From the NCBI RefSeq assembly GCF_042646425.1, contig NZ_JBHRTR010000004.1, positions 1-64,000 on the forward strand: a stretch of 64,000 nucleotides of DNA. The letters are read 5' to 3'. Source of the DNA: Marinibaculum pumilum (GTDB taxonomy: Bacteria; Pseudomonadota; Alphaproteobacteria; Ferrovibrionales; Ferrovibrionaceae). Below the pieces are notes generated by a model. The model had not been told where the DNA came from. It made no database searches and saw only the letters and a list, made by a program, of their open reading frames with translations. Positions 25,217 through 33,756 of this stretch are shown one piece after another. Numbering within the stretch: the first letter of the stretch is position 1; each line of letters opens with the position of its first letter. A program made the position numbers and the translations under genes.

Positions 25217-26836
25217 CTACGCCGCCCTGTCCCGCTCGACCAGATGCCGGCCCAGGCGGTGGGCCAGGGTCATGATGGTCAGGGTCAGGTGCTTGTCGGG
25301 CAGGGTCGGGATCACGCCGCCGTCGCAGAGATAGAGGTTCGGATGGTCGTGGGCGCGCAGGTTCGCGTCCACCACCCCGTCCTGCGGCAGCGCCGACATG
25401 CGGCTGGTGCCGGCATAGTGGATGCCGGTGCCCGGCCGGTCGCGGCCGCCATAGATCAGGGTGCCGGAGCAGCGGCGCAGCGCCTGGCGGACGAAGACCT
25501 CCATCTTGTCGAGCTGCGCCAGGGTGCGCTCCGAATAGCGGTAGGCGATATCGACCTGGGCTACGCCGAACCGGTCGCGGTCGGCCGACGGGGTCAGCCG
25601 GTTTTCCGGGTCCGGATCGCCTGGCGCGAACACCGCCAGGGTCAGGTAGGCGTTGAACAGCTTGCGTGCCAGCCAGGGGCGCATCGCCGCCGGTGCCGTC
25701 TGCAGCCCCTCCAGGTAGTAGGGCGTGTCCAGCACGGTCTGGATCGCATGGCCGCAGAAGCTGAATTCCGAGCCGTCCGGCAATGTGTCCTTCGACAGCA
25801 GGATCAAGAGGTCGCCATAGCCGATATCGGGCGCGGCCGGCTTGCCCCACAGCTTCCACAGGGCGGTGGACAGCGCCACCTTGGCATTGTCCTGCAGGTA
25901 GCGGCCCAGCGCACCGGAGGAATTGGCCAGGCCGTTCGGCGCGGCATCGTCGCGGGAGTTGAACAGCAGGCGCGGCGTCTCGATCGCGCCGGCGGAGAGG
26001 ATGAAGGTGCGGCCGCGGATCACGACCTCCTCGCCGCTTTCGGTGTCGCGGCAGACGAGGCTCTCGATCTCCGCCGATCCGTCGCGGCGCTGCAGCCGTA
26101 CCGCCTTCAGCCCGGTGCGCAGGGCATAGTTCGGCAGATGCTCGATCTCCGGCAGCAGGCGGGTGGGGAACTTGTAGACCGCCCCGGTCATGCAGCCGGA
26201 GGTGCAGATGCCGGTGGAGATGCAGGCATTCGCCCGGCCGGCACGGGTCTCGATCGCCTTGCGGTTCGGGATCACCCAGGTGTCGGGCCTGCCCATGCGG
26301 TCGATGGCGTCGATCACCATCCGGTCCGCGGGGCGCAGCGGCTTCGGCGGGATGAAATGCCCGTCCGGCAGGCCGGGGATGCCTTCCGCCGTGCCGCAGA
26401 CGGTGATCAGTTCCTCGGTCGCGCCATAGTCGTCGGCCAGGTCGTCATAGCCGATCGGCCAGCTGCCGAAGTCCTGCGGCGCAAAGCGCACCGAGACGCC
26501 GTTCCACAGGTTCTGCAGGCCGCCCACCGCCATCAGCTGGTAGGACAGGAAGGATCGTTCCGCGCTGCGGGAGCTCGACCGGTTTTCGCCATCCGCGAAC
26601 AGCTCGTGCCGGAAGATCGCATCCCGGGAATCGCCGGGGAAAGTCATATGGGACCGGATGCCCCAGTCCTTGCGGGCGCCCGGCGGGTTGACCTCGGTGA
26701 AATAGTCCGCCGGCAGGCGGGGGCCCTGTTCCACCGACAGGACGTCCAGCCCGGCCTTGGCCAGCTGGTGGGCCAGGATGCCGCCGCCGGCGCCGGTGCC
26801 GACGATGACATAGTCGTAGATCCGGTCCTCAGCCAC
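25217..26836 (-). CDS. GMC-family FAD oxidoreductase
   Basis: About 539 residues. FAD motif YVIVGTGAGGGILAHQLA near the N-terminus; C-terminal GMC region with AGTSRMSALPQDGVVDANLR and NLYLCDGGVIPTLPDKHLTLTIMTLAHRL. The latter is the catalytic segment, where many GMC enzymes have H-N/H; here PDKH supplies the region. It oxidises an alcohol or sugar and belongs with membrane-linked polyol/gluconate-type dehydrogenases. GTG 26836 has GGAG about 10 nt upstream, better than GTG 26845. It overlaps the small upstream gene by 8 bp and lies in one operon with the sugar porter. Confidence 0.9.
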   Translation of the reverse strand: MAEDRIYDYVIVGTGAGGGILAHQLAKAGLDVLSVEQGPRLPADYFTEVNPPGARKDWGIRSHMTFPGDSRDAIFRHELFADGENRSSSRSAERSFLSYQLMAVGGLQNLWNGVSVRFAPQDFGSWPIGYDDLADDYGATEELITVCGTAEGIPGLPDGHFIPPKPLRPADRMVIDAIDRMGRPDTWVIPNRKAIETRAGRANACISTGICTSGCMTGAVYKFPTRLLPEIEHLPNYALRTGLKAVRLQRRDGSAEIESLVCRDTESGEEVVIRGRTFILSAGAIETPRLLFNSRDDAAPNGLANSSGALGRYLQDNAKVALSTALWKLWGKPAAPDIGYGDLLILLSKDTLPDGSEFSFCGHAIQTVLDTPYYLEGLQTAPAAMRPWLARKLFNAYLTLAVFAPGDPDPENRLTPSADRDRFGVAQVDIAYRYSERTLAQLDKMEVFVRQALRRCSGTLIYGGRDRPGTGIHYAGTSRMSALPQDGVVDANLRAHDHPNLYLCDGGVIPTLPDKHLTLTIMTLAHRLGRHLVERDRAA

Positions 26837-27110
26837 GTTTCGCACGCTCCACGAAATCGCTGGAGGCGAAATAGACCCACTCCAGCATATGCTCGATCAA
26901 GGCCTTCTGGCGCTTCAGCCGCCTGCCGTCGATGCGGCCCAGGCTGGCATAGTCGGGGTCGGCGATGATCTCGTCCATCGCGCCCCGCAGCTGGTCGTTG
27001 GCGATGGCGACCCGGGCCACCTCGTCGCCATGGGGGCGCAGTCCGCGGCGATAGGGGCTGCGCTCCAGCAGCGAAAGGACCAGTGCCCGGCGGGCGGTAT
27101 CGTCGGCCAT
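26829..27110 (-). CDS. Small protein linked to the GMC oxidoreductase
   Basis: 93 residues from ATG 27110, which has GAGGGG upstream. It has no signal or membrane segment and is rich in Arg and Asp; the C-terminal half (KRQKALIEHMLEWVYFASSDF) is predicted helical with aromatics. I recognise no family. Position suggests a small subunit or chaperone of the GMC enzyme, as gluconate-dehydrogenase-type GMC proteins often have a small partner, but I see no sequence proof. It lies 10 bp after the porter gene and overlaps the GMC gene. Confidence 0.75.
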   Translation of the reverse strand: MADDTARRALVLSLLERSPYRRGLRPHGDEVARVAIANDQLRGAMDEIIADPDYASLGRIDGRRLKRQKALIEHMLEWVYFASSDFVERAKRG

Positions 27111-27120
27111 CGGGGGCCCC

Positions 27121-28506
27121 TCAGCTGTCGCCGATGCGGCGCAGCGGCCGCCCGGCATAGAGATGGCGTTCGATCGCCTCCAGGCTGATCCCCTTCGTCT
27201 CCGGCACCAGGGCCAGGGTGAACAGGAAGCCCAGGACGCAGATCGCGGCGAAGAAGAAGAAGGTGACGTCCAGCCCGACGCCGGCCAGGGCGATCGGGAA
27301 CAGCAGCACCACGATATAGTTGAAGCCCCAGTTCGCGATCGAGGCCATGGCCATGCCGGGGCCGCGCACGTCCATCGGGTAGATCTCCGACATCATCACG
27401 TAGGGGATCGGGCCGAGCGCGATGGCGAAGGCGGCGATATAGATCACCACGCCGATGAAGCCGAGATATTCGGGGCTGTCCCAGGCGCCTTCGACTTCGA
27501 CCCCCTGCGCGACCATCATCGCCGAGACGGCCAGCAGCACGAGGCCCAGGGCGGTGCCGGCGAAGCCGATCAACAGCAGCCGGCGGCGGCCGGCCCGGTC
27601 GATCAGCCACATCGCCACCAGGGTCATCACCACGTTGACGATGCCGACGCCGACGGTGGCCAGAAGCTGCGCGGTGGTGCCGGAGAAGCCGGTGCCGTCG
27701 AAGATCTTCGGCGCGTAGTAGATCACGGCGTTGATGCCGGAGAGCTGCTGCAGGAAGAACAGCCCCATCGCCACCACCACTGCCGGCCGCACGGCGGCGG
27801 CGAACAGCCGGCCCCAGGCATTGCTATGGCCCTGGTCGGCCTGCGCCGTGGCCAGGATCTGCTCCGCCTCCGCCGCCAGGTCAGCGGCGGGCACGTCCCT
27901 GCGCAGGCTGGCGAGGACGGCGCGCGCCTCCTCCGTCCGGCCCTTCAGCGCCAGCCAGCGCGGGCTTTCGGGCAGCCGCCAGGCGCCCAGCAGCAGGACG
28001 ATCGCCGGCACCATCCCGGCCGCGAACATCCAGCGCCAGGCTTCCCACTCCGCCAGCGCCAGGTTGACCAGGTAGGCGGACAGGATGCCGACCGTCACCA
28101 GCAGCTGGTAGGCGGAGATCATCACCCCGCGCCGGTGGGTGGGCGCCGTCTCCGACAGATAGAGGGGGGCGACGATGGCGGCGATGCCGATCGCCAGGCC
28201 CAGCAGCAGGCGTGCCAGGACCAGCACCCAGATGCCCGGCGTGAGGGCGGAGACCAGCGCTCCGCCGACGAACAGCAAAGCCGCCAGCATCAGGATCCGC
28301 CGCCGGCCGAAACGCTCCGTCAGCCGGCCGGTGACGATGGCGCCGAACAGCGCGCCCAGCGGCACGGCGGAAGTCATCACCCCTTCCAGGGTGGCGCCAT
28401 AGTCGAAATCCTTGCGCAGGAAGATCTCTGCGCCCGAGATCACGCCTTCGTCGAAGCCGAACAGGAATCCGGCGACGGCGGCGATCAGCGCCACGAATAT
28501 CAGCAT
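27121..28506 (-). CDS. MFS sugar porter
   Basis: 461 residues, 12 hydrophobic segments. Sugar-porter signatures: GFLFGFDEGVISGA in helix 1, GRLTERFGRRRIL in the 2-3 loop, LPESPRWLALKGR before the central loop, QQLSGINAVIYYAPKIF in helix 7, DRAGRRRLLL, and PETKGISLEAIE at the end. These proteins import sugars or polyols with protons. ATG 28506 has AGGGGGAA upstream. It is first in a three-gene operon with the small protein and the GMC oxidoreductase, so the imported polyol may be oxidised by the latter (inference). Confidence 0.95.
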   Translation of the reverse strand: MLIFVALIAAVAGFLFGFDEGVISGAEIFLRKDFDYGATLEGVMTSAVPLGALFGAIVTGRLTERFGRRRILMLAALLFVGGALVSALTPGIWVLVLARLLLGLAIGIAAIVAPLYLSETAPTHRRGVMISAYQLLVTVGILSAYLVNLALAEWEAWRWMFAAGMVPAIVLLLGAWRLPESPRWLALKGRTEEARAVLASLRRDVPAADLAAEAEQILATAQADQGHSNAWGRLFAAAVRPAVVVAMGLFFLQQLSGINAVIYYAPKIFDGTGFSGTTAQLLATVGVGIVNVVMTLVAMWLIDRAGRRRLLLIGFAGTALGLVLLAVSAMMVAQGVEVEGAWDSPEYLGFIGVVIYIAAFAIALGPIPYVMMSEIYPMDVRGPGMAMASIANWGFNYIVVLLFPIALAGVGLDVTFFFFAAICVLGFLFTLALVPETKGISLEAIERHLYAGRPLRRIGDS

Positions 28507-28759
28507 CCCGCTATTCCCCCTGCCTGTGGCATTTGCATGCCGCCCCGGCGGCTGCCCCGCCTTTTTTGCATGCCCGGCTGCGGCTCCGGATGCTCCGCAC
28601 CATAGCCGCAAATGCGGCCCTTTTTTGCCGCGTTCATGCTGAAAGAGTGATGGATTACAGCGTTCGATGCTAGTTTTGCGCTGCGCGGCGAAGCGGGGCG
28701 CACCCGCACCGAAACCGCCCGATCCGTGATCGGGCCGACCAGAGACCGAGGTCCAGACC
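28507..28759. promoter_or_regulatory. Divergent promoter region, porter / aminotransferase
   Basis: No gene. Two six-T runs (28562-28567 and 28621-28626) sit in similar contexts, CCTTTTTTGC, and the second is preceded by the inverted repeat GCCGCA-AA-TGCGGC (28605-28618). The repeat plus T-run reads as a terminator on the plus strand, but no plus-strand gene lies upstream, so an operator shared by the two divergent transcripts is as likely. A less GC-rich segment (about 28631-28680) probably carries the aminotransferase promoter. Confidence 0.4.
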
Positions 28760-30079
28760 ATGTCCGCCAAGCCCAGCACCAATGCCGATCTCGCCATCAA
28801 CGGCGGCACGCCGGTCCGCACCGCGCCGCTGCCCTGGGAACTGCCGGGCGCGCACTGGATCGGCCAGGAGGAAGAGGAGCTGGTGACCAAAGTGGTGCGG
28901 GCGCAGAGCCCGTTCCGCTACTACGGCGCCGACCCGCAGCACATGGTCGACAGCCTCGAATCGGAATGGGCCGCGCGGCTGAAGCGGCGCCACGCGCTGG
29001 CGGTCAATTGCGGCACCCAGGCACTGCATATCTGCCTGGCGGCGATGGGCGTCGGCCCCGGCGACGAGGTGCTGGTGCCCGGCTATATGTGGGTCAGCTG
29101 CCTGTCCGCCGTCGTGCGGCTGGGCGGCATTCCCCGGCTGGTCGATATCGACGACACCTTCTGCATCTGCCCGAAGGACCTGCAGGCGAAGCTGAACGAC
29201 CGGTCGAAGGCGATCCTCTACGTCAACATGTCGGGCGCGCCCGGCCGCATCGACCAGGTGCGCAAGATCGCCAATGCCCGCGGCGTCTACCTGCTGGAGG
29301 ATTGCGCGCAGGCCGCCGGCGCCAGCCTGAACGGCACGCCCAGCGGCGGCTTCGGCGACATGGCGATCTTCAGCTTCCAGCAGAACAAGAACATGACCTC
29401 GGGCGAGGGCGGGCTGATCGTCTGCGACGACGAACATCTCTACAAGCGCGCCTTCGCCGTGCACGACCTGGGCTATGCGCGCACCGCCGCCGGCCGCCTG
29501 GACCCGACGGACGAGGCCTACCAGCTGTGGGGCGTCGGCGCCCGCATGTCGGAGCTGTCGGGCGCGATGGCGCTGGCGCAGCTGCGCAAGCTGGACCGCA
29601 TCACCGGCGCCATGCGCACCGCCAAGTGGCAGATCCGGGACCGCCTCGCGGCGCTGCCCGGCATCGAGATGCGCACCATCCTCGACCCGGCCGGCGACAG
29701 CGGGCCGTTCCTCCTGATGCTGTTCCCCGACAGCGCCACCGCCGACAGGGTGGTCGCCGCGGTGCAGGCGGAAGGGGTGAAGGGGCCGGAGGGCAGCCTC
29801 GCCTGCGTGACCATGAAGCAGTGGGGCCTGCACTGGTACTTCAACGTGCCCAGCCTGGTGCACAAGCGCGCGATCTCCCCTGACGGCTTCCCCTGGAGCC
29901 ATCCGGCCAATGCCTTCCACGAGGAGATCTCCTACGCCCGCGGCACCCTGCCGGTCTGCGACGATTATCACGACCGGGGCGCGCTGCTGGCCATCGCCTC
30001 CTGCCTGACCGACAAGGATGTCGACGATATCGCCACCGCCTTCGAGAAGGTCGCTGCCGTCCTGATGCCGGGGCGCTGA
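28760..30079 (+). CDS. DegT/DnrJ/EryC1-family PLP aminotransferase
   Basis: 439 residues. Family features: LAINGGTPVRTAPLPWELPG at the N-terminus, VNCGTQALHICLAAMGV for PLP phosphate contact, LLEDCAQAAGASLNG with the Asp that contacts the pyridine nitrogen, and the PLP lysine in FSFQQNKNMTSGEGG. These enzymes transaminate keto-sugars or keto-inositols. Placed between two sugar-porter genes, and 46 bp upstream of the second on the same strand, it may act in catabolism of an amino-sugar or inosamine. No antibiotic or surface-glycan genes are nearby. Confidence 0.93.
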   Translation: MSAKPSTNADLAINGGTPVRTAPLPWELPGAHWIGQEEEELVTKVVRAQSPFRYYGADPQHMVDSLESEWAARLKRRHALAVNCGTQALHICLAAMGVGPGDEVLVPGYMWVSCLSAVVRLGGIPRLVDIDDTFCICPKDLQAKLNDRSKAILYVNMSGAPGRIDQVRKIANARGVYLLEDCAQAAGASLNGTPSGGFGDMAIFSFQQNKNMTSGEGGLIVCDDEHLYKRAFAVHDLGYARTAAGRLDPTDEAYQLWGVGARMSELSGAMALAQLRKLDRITGAMRTAKWQIRDRLAALPGIEMRTILDPAGDSGPFLLMLFPDSATADRVVAAVQAEGVKGPEGSLACVTMKQWGLHWYFNVPSLVHKRAISPDGFPWSHPANAFHEEISYARGTLPVCDDYHDRGALLAIASCLTDKDVDDIATAFEKVAAVLMPGR

Positions 30080-30125
30080 GCGGCGGTCCTGCACCGCCGG
30101 CACATCTGATCGCGAGCCGCCTGTC

Positions 30126-31481
30126 ATGAGCCTGCTTTCCGGGCTGATCGCCCTTGTCGCCGCGCTGTCGGGCCTGGTCGTCGGCTATGCCACCGGCGTG
30201 ATCGCCGGCGCGGAGGATCCGATCGCCACAGAGTTCGGGCTGCAGCAGGCGCCCTTCCTGCGCGGGCTGGTGGTCGGCTGCATCCTGATCGGCGGCTTCG
30301 TCGGCGCGATCGCCAGCGGCCCGCTGTCCAGCCGCATCGGGCAGAAGCCGACCCTGATCGCCACCGGCCTGCTGTTCCTGGCCTGCGGCCTGGGCATGGC
30401 GGTCTCCGACGCGGCCTGGCAGCTGATCCTGTGGCGCAGCGGCGCCGGCCTGGCGATCGGCGCGGCCACCATGGTGGCGCCGCTCTATGTGGGGGAGACG
30501 GCGCCGGCGAAGTGGCGGGGGGCGCTGATCACCGGCTTCCAGCTGGCCCTGACGATCGGCATCCTGCTGGGCTATCTGGCGAACATCGCCTTCGCCGACA
30601 GCGGCGACTGGCGCATGATGCTGGGCCTGACCGCGCTGCCCGGCGCGCTGCTGGCACTCGGCATGCTGCCGCTGCCGGAAAGCCCGCGCTGGCTGGTGCT
30701 GAAGGGGCGGGAGGTGCCGGCGCGCGCGGTCTTCCACCGTATCCACGGCAGCCACTGGGCGGACGAGGAGGTGGCGCAGATCCTGGCGACCCGCGGCAGC
30801 ACCGCGCGCTGGGCGGAGCTGCTGGGCCCGCGGGTGCTGCCGGTGATGGTGATCGCCGCCGGGCTGTTCGCCTTCACCAACCTCTCCGGCATCGACGTAA
30901 TCCTGTACTACTCCCCCACCATCTTCGAGACGGTGGGATTCAGCGGCACGATGGGGCCGATCCTGGCGACCGCCGGCATCGGCGCGGTCAATGTCGCGGC
31001 CACCGTGCTGGCGATGTGGCTGGTCGACCGGGCGGGGCGGCGGCCGCTGCTGCTGGGCGGGCTGGTGCCGATGACCCTGGCGATGGCGCTGATGGTGCCG
31101 GCCTTGGCCTCCGACGATCCGGTCTGGCACGGCGTGGCGGTGGCGGCGCTGGCGGTCTTCATCATCGCCTTCGCGATCAGCCTGGGGCCGCTGCCCTACG
31201 TGGTGATGGCGGAGGTCTTCCCGGCGCGGGTGCGCAGCCTGGGCATGGGGATCGCCGCGGCGATGGCTTGGGGGGTGAACGCGATCGTCTCCGTCGCCTT
31301 CCTGCCGCTGGCGGCGGCGATCGGCATGTCCGGCGTCTTCGCCCTGTTCGCCGCGATCTGCGCCATCGCCTTCGTCTTCGTCTGGGTCCTGGTGCCGGAG
31401 ACCCGCGGCCGCAGCCTGGAGGAGATCGAGGCGAACCTGGCCGCCGGCAAGCCGGTGCGCCGGCTGGGAGATGTCGACTGA
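30126..31481 (+). CDS. MFS sugar porter (second)
   Basis: 451 residues, 12 hydrophobic segments. Same family as the porter at 27121-28506: helix 1 with VVGYATGVIAGAEDPI, LPLPESPRWLVLKGR, LSGIDVILYYSPTIFETVGF, DRAGRRPLLLGG and PETRGRSLEEIEANL. Helix 1 has TGVIAGA where the other porter has EGVISGA, so substrate preference may differ. It follows the DegT aminotransferase by 46 bp and probably shares its transcript. Confidence 0.95.
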   Translation: MSLLSGLIALVAALSGLVVGYATGVIAGAEDPIATEFGLQQAPFLRGLVVGCILIGGFVGAIASGPLSSRIGQKPTLIATGLLFLACGLGMAVSDAAWQLILWRSGAGLAIGAATMVAPLYVGETAPAKWRGALITGFQLALTIGILLGYLANIAFADSGDWRMMLGLTALPGALLALGMLPLPESPRWLVLKGREVPARAVFHRIHGSHWADEEVAQILATRGSTARWAELLGPRVLPVMVIAAGLFAFTNLSGIDVILYYSPTIFETVGFSGTMGPILATAGIGAVNVAATVLAMWLVDRAGRRPLLLGGLVPMTLAMALMVPALASDDPVWHGVAVAALAVFIIAFAISLGPLPYVVMAEVFPARVRSLGMGIAAAMAWGVNAIVSVAFLPLAAAIGMSGVFALFAAICAIAFVFVWVLVPETRGRSLEEIEANLAAGKPVRRLGDVD

Positions 31482-31533
31482 AGCGTTCCGCAGGGCCCAG
31501 CGCGGGACGGTCCGGCTCCGGGCCCCGCCGGCA

Positions 31534-32052
31534 CTAGCCTGCCGCGTCGCCGTCCTCCACCAGCGGCAGGTTGGCCATCATCTGGCGGGCCACGGCCAGG
31601 AAGGCCTCCTTCTGCGCCGGGCTGACGCCGGCGAGGAGGCGCGCTTCGCGCTGCAGGGCGACGTCCAGGATCTCGTCGTACAGCGCCTCGCCGCGTTCGC
31701 TGAGGCGCCAGGTGCGGCGGCGGCCGTTGCTGCCCGCCTTCAGGTGGCCAAGGCTGTCGAGGCGGCGCAGGGCGCGGCTGACCAGCGCCTTGTCCATGCC
31801 CAGATATTCGCAGGCGCGGGCGGCCGGGATGTCGGGCTCCAGCGCCAGCATCGCAACCAGCCGCCATTCGGTGACGCCGATCCCGAAGCGGCGCAGGTAG
31901 AGCCGCGAGGCGCCGCGCGACAGGCGGTTGTTGATGATCGCGAAATAGGCCGGGACATAGCGGTCCATGTCCAGGATCCGCCGCCCGGCGAGCAGCGCCG
32001 TGGGTTCGTTGCCGCCGGCGGCGGCGCGCTGCAGGGGGCGGCGGTCAGCCAC
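31534..32052 (-). CDS. MarR-family transcriptional regulator
   Basis: 172 residues from GTG 32052, which overlaps the stop of the reductase gene. The winged helix is clear: WRLVAMLALEPDIPAARACEYLGMDKALVSRALRRLDSLGHL, then NGRRRTWRLSERGEALYDEI as the wing, with a C-terminal dimerisation helix. The conserved Asp-Lys (MDKALVSRAL) is typical. It is the last gene of the P450 operon and likely its ligand-responsive repressor; a MarR-style palindrome lies upstream of the P450 gene. Confidence 0.92.
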   Translation of the reverse strand: MADRRPLQRAAAGGNEPTALLAGRRILDMDRYVPAYFAIINNRLSRGASRLYLRRFGIGVTEWRLVAMLALEPDIPAARACEYLGMDKALVSRALRRLDSLGHLKAGSNGRRRTWRLSERGEALYDEILDVALQREARLLAGVSPAQKEAFLAVARQMMANLPLVEDGDAAG

Positions 32053-33313
32053 CGCCGGCCCGCCCGCGCATCGCCTGCAGCCAGGTCTTCAGGGAAAACC
32101 CCGCCGCCTCGACCTCCGCCGGCTGCGGCGACAGCCGCTCCGCCATCAGGCGGCGGCAGGCCATGTGGTCGCCCGGATTGCTGACCGTCTCCACCCCGGC
32201 CAGATGGCCGTCGCGGAAGCAGTAGACGGTCAGCCGGCCCTTCTCCTCGTCCAGGCGGGCGATCTGCCGGTCGCTGCCGGCGGTCAGGCCGGCGATCTGG
32301 ATCTTCATGTCGAACTGGTCGCTCCAGAACCAGGGCACCTCGCTGTAGGGCGCGGGCTCCGCCAGGATGTTGCGGGCCACGCATTTTGCCTGGTCGACCG
32401 CGTTCTGCACCGATTCCAGGCGGATCCGGCCGGGCAGGGCGCCGCCGCCGAAGTCGGGCGCGGGAAAGGCGGCGCAGTCGCCGAGGGCGAAGATCGACGG
32501 ATCCGCCGTCCGCAGGCAGGAATCCACGACGATGCCGTTGTCGGTCTCCAGGCCGGCGGCGGCGGCGAGCGCGTCGTTCGGCAGGATGCCGATGCCGACC
32601 AGCACCAGTTCCGCCGCGATCAGGCCGCCGGCCGCCGTCTCCACCCCGGCGATCCGGCCCTCGCCATCGGTGGCGATCCGCGCCACCCCTTCGCCCAGCC
32701 GCAGGCCGACGCCATGGCCGCGATGGACCCCTTCGACATGGGCCGACAAGGCGGGTGAGGCGGTGCGCGGCATCAGCCGGTCCATCGCCTCGACAACGGT
32801 GACATCCAGCCCGCGGCCACGGGCCGTTGCCGCGATCTCCAGGCCGATATAGCCGCCGCCGACGATGGCGATGCTGCCGGCACTGCCCAGCCGGTCGCGC
32901 ACCGCCAGGGCATGGTCCAGGCTGCGCAGCTCCAGCAGGTCGGGATGGTCGCCGCCCGGCACCGGCAGGGCGCGGTTGCGCGCCCCGGTCGCCAGGACGA
33001 GGCGGTCGTAGTCGAGGCGGCCGCCGGAAGCGAGCTCCACGGCGCCGGCCTGGCGGTCGATCGACGCGACCCTCTCGCCGTCCAGCAGCTCGATCTTCTG
33101 CTTCTCGAAGAAGTCCCGGTTGCGCAGGGCCAGGCTCTCCGGGTCGCTGTCCGCCTTCAGGAAGGCCTTGGACAGCGGCGGCCGCTGATAGGGCAGCCCC
33201 TTCTCCTCGCCGACCAGGCGGATGCGCCCCTCATAGCCGAACTGCCGCAGGCTGGCCGCGGTCTGCAGACCGGCCTGGCCGGCGCCGACGATGACGATCT
33301 CGCTCAGCGCCAC
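32045..33313 (-). CDS. Ferredoxin reductase (rhodocoxin/putidaredoxin-reductase type)
   Basis: 422 residues, GTG start with GGGGGAG upstream. Passes electrons from NAD(P)H through FAD to the ferredoxin encoded next door. FAD motif VIVGAGQAGLQTAASLR, the YQRPPLSKAFL segment, ATGARNR, NAD motif IAIVGGGYIGLEIAA, and IFALGDCAAFP are all standard for the putidaredoxin-reductase family. C-terminal FWSDQFDMKIQIAG is also typical. 19 bp separate it from the ferredoxin gene. Confidence 0.96.
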   Translation of the reverse strand: MALSEIVIVGAGQAGLQTAASLRQFGYEGRIRLVGEEKGLPYQRPPLSKAFLKADSDPESLALRNRDFFEKQKIELLDGERVASIDRQAGAVELASGGRLDYDRLVLATGARNRALPVPGGDHPDLLELRSLDHALAVRDRLGSAGSIAIVGGGYIGLEIAATARGRGLDVTVVEAMDRLMPRTASPALSAHVEGVHRGHGVGLRLGEGVARIATDGEGRIAGVETAAGGLIAAELVLVGIGILPNDALAAAAGLETDNGIVVDSCLRTADPSIFALGDCAAFPAPDFGGGALPGRIRLESVQNAVDQAKCVARNILAEPAPYSEVPWFWSDQFDMKIQIAGLTAGSDRQIARLDEEKGRLTVYCFRDGHLAGVETVSNPGDHMACRRLMAERLSPQPAEVEAAGFSLKTWLQAMRGRAGGG

Positions 33314-33332
33314 CGTCCGGCTCCCCCCGCGA

Positions 33333-33656
33333 TCAGATCTGCTCCGGCGGCATATGCACCACGATGCCGTCGATCTCCGGCCCGGCCGTGATCTGGCAGG
33401 ACAGGCGGCTGTTGTCCTTCCGCGCGCTCACCGTGCATTCCAGCATCTCCTCCTCAACGTCGCTGCGCGGCGGCAGCCGGTCGATCCAGTCCGGATCCAC
33501 ATAGACATGGCAGGTCGCGCACATGGCGGACCCGCCGCATTCGCCGACGATGCCGTCGATACCCTGCGTGATTGCCGTCTGCATGAGGCTGATGCCGGGC
33601 TGCGCATCGACCTCGTTCCGGGTGCCGTCATCGGCGACATAGACCACCTTCACCAT
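33333..33656 (-). CDS. [2Fe-2S] ferredoxin, P450 partner
   Basis: 107 residues from ATG 33656. Adrenodoxin/putidaredoxin type: the cluster ligands appear as ECGGSAMCATCHVYV followed by LSC about 35 residues later (CX5CX2CXnC). It shuttles electrons from the adjacent reductase to the P450. The N-terminus VKVVYVADDGTRNEVDAQPG and the end IDGIVVHMPPEQI are typical. The gene lies 100 bp downstream of the P450 gene, a gap occupied by a 15-bp tandem repeat. Confidence 0.96.
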   Translation of the reverse strand: MVKVVYVADDGTRNEVDAQPGISLMQTAITQGIDGIVGECGGSAMCATCHVYVDPDWIDRLPPRSDVEEEMLECTVSARKDNSRLSCQITAGPEIDGIVVHMPPEQI

Positions 33657-33690
33657 CGTTTCCGCTGCTCCCCATCTCCTGCGATCCCAA

Positions 33691-33735
33691 GCCTTTTGCA
33701 TCCGGGCCTTTTGGATCCGGGCCTTTTGGATCCGG
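33691..33735. repeat. Three tandem 15-bp repeats between P450 and ferredoxin genes
   Basis: GCCTTTTGGATCCGG repeated three times head to tail without gaps; the first copy has one change (C at the ninth base). The array is intergenic, between the P450 stop and the ferredoxin start. Confidence 0.9.
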
Positions 33736-33756
33736 CCCCTCGGTTGTGCTGTACCG

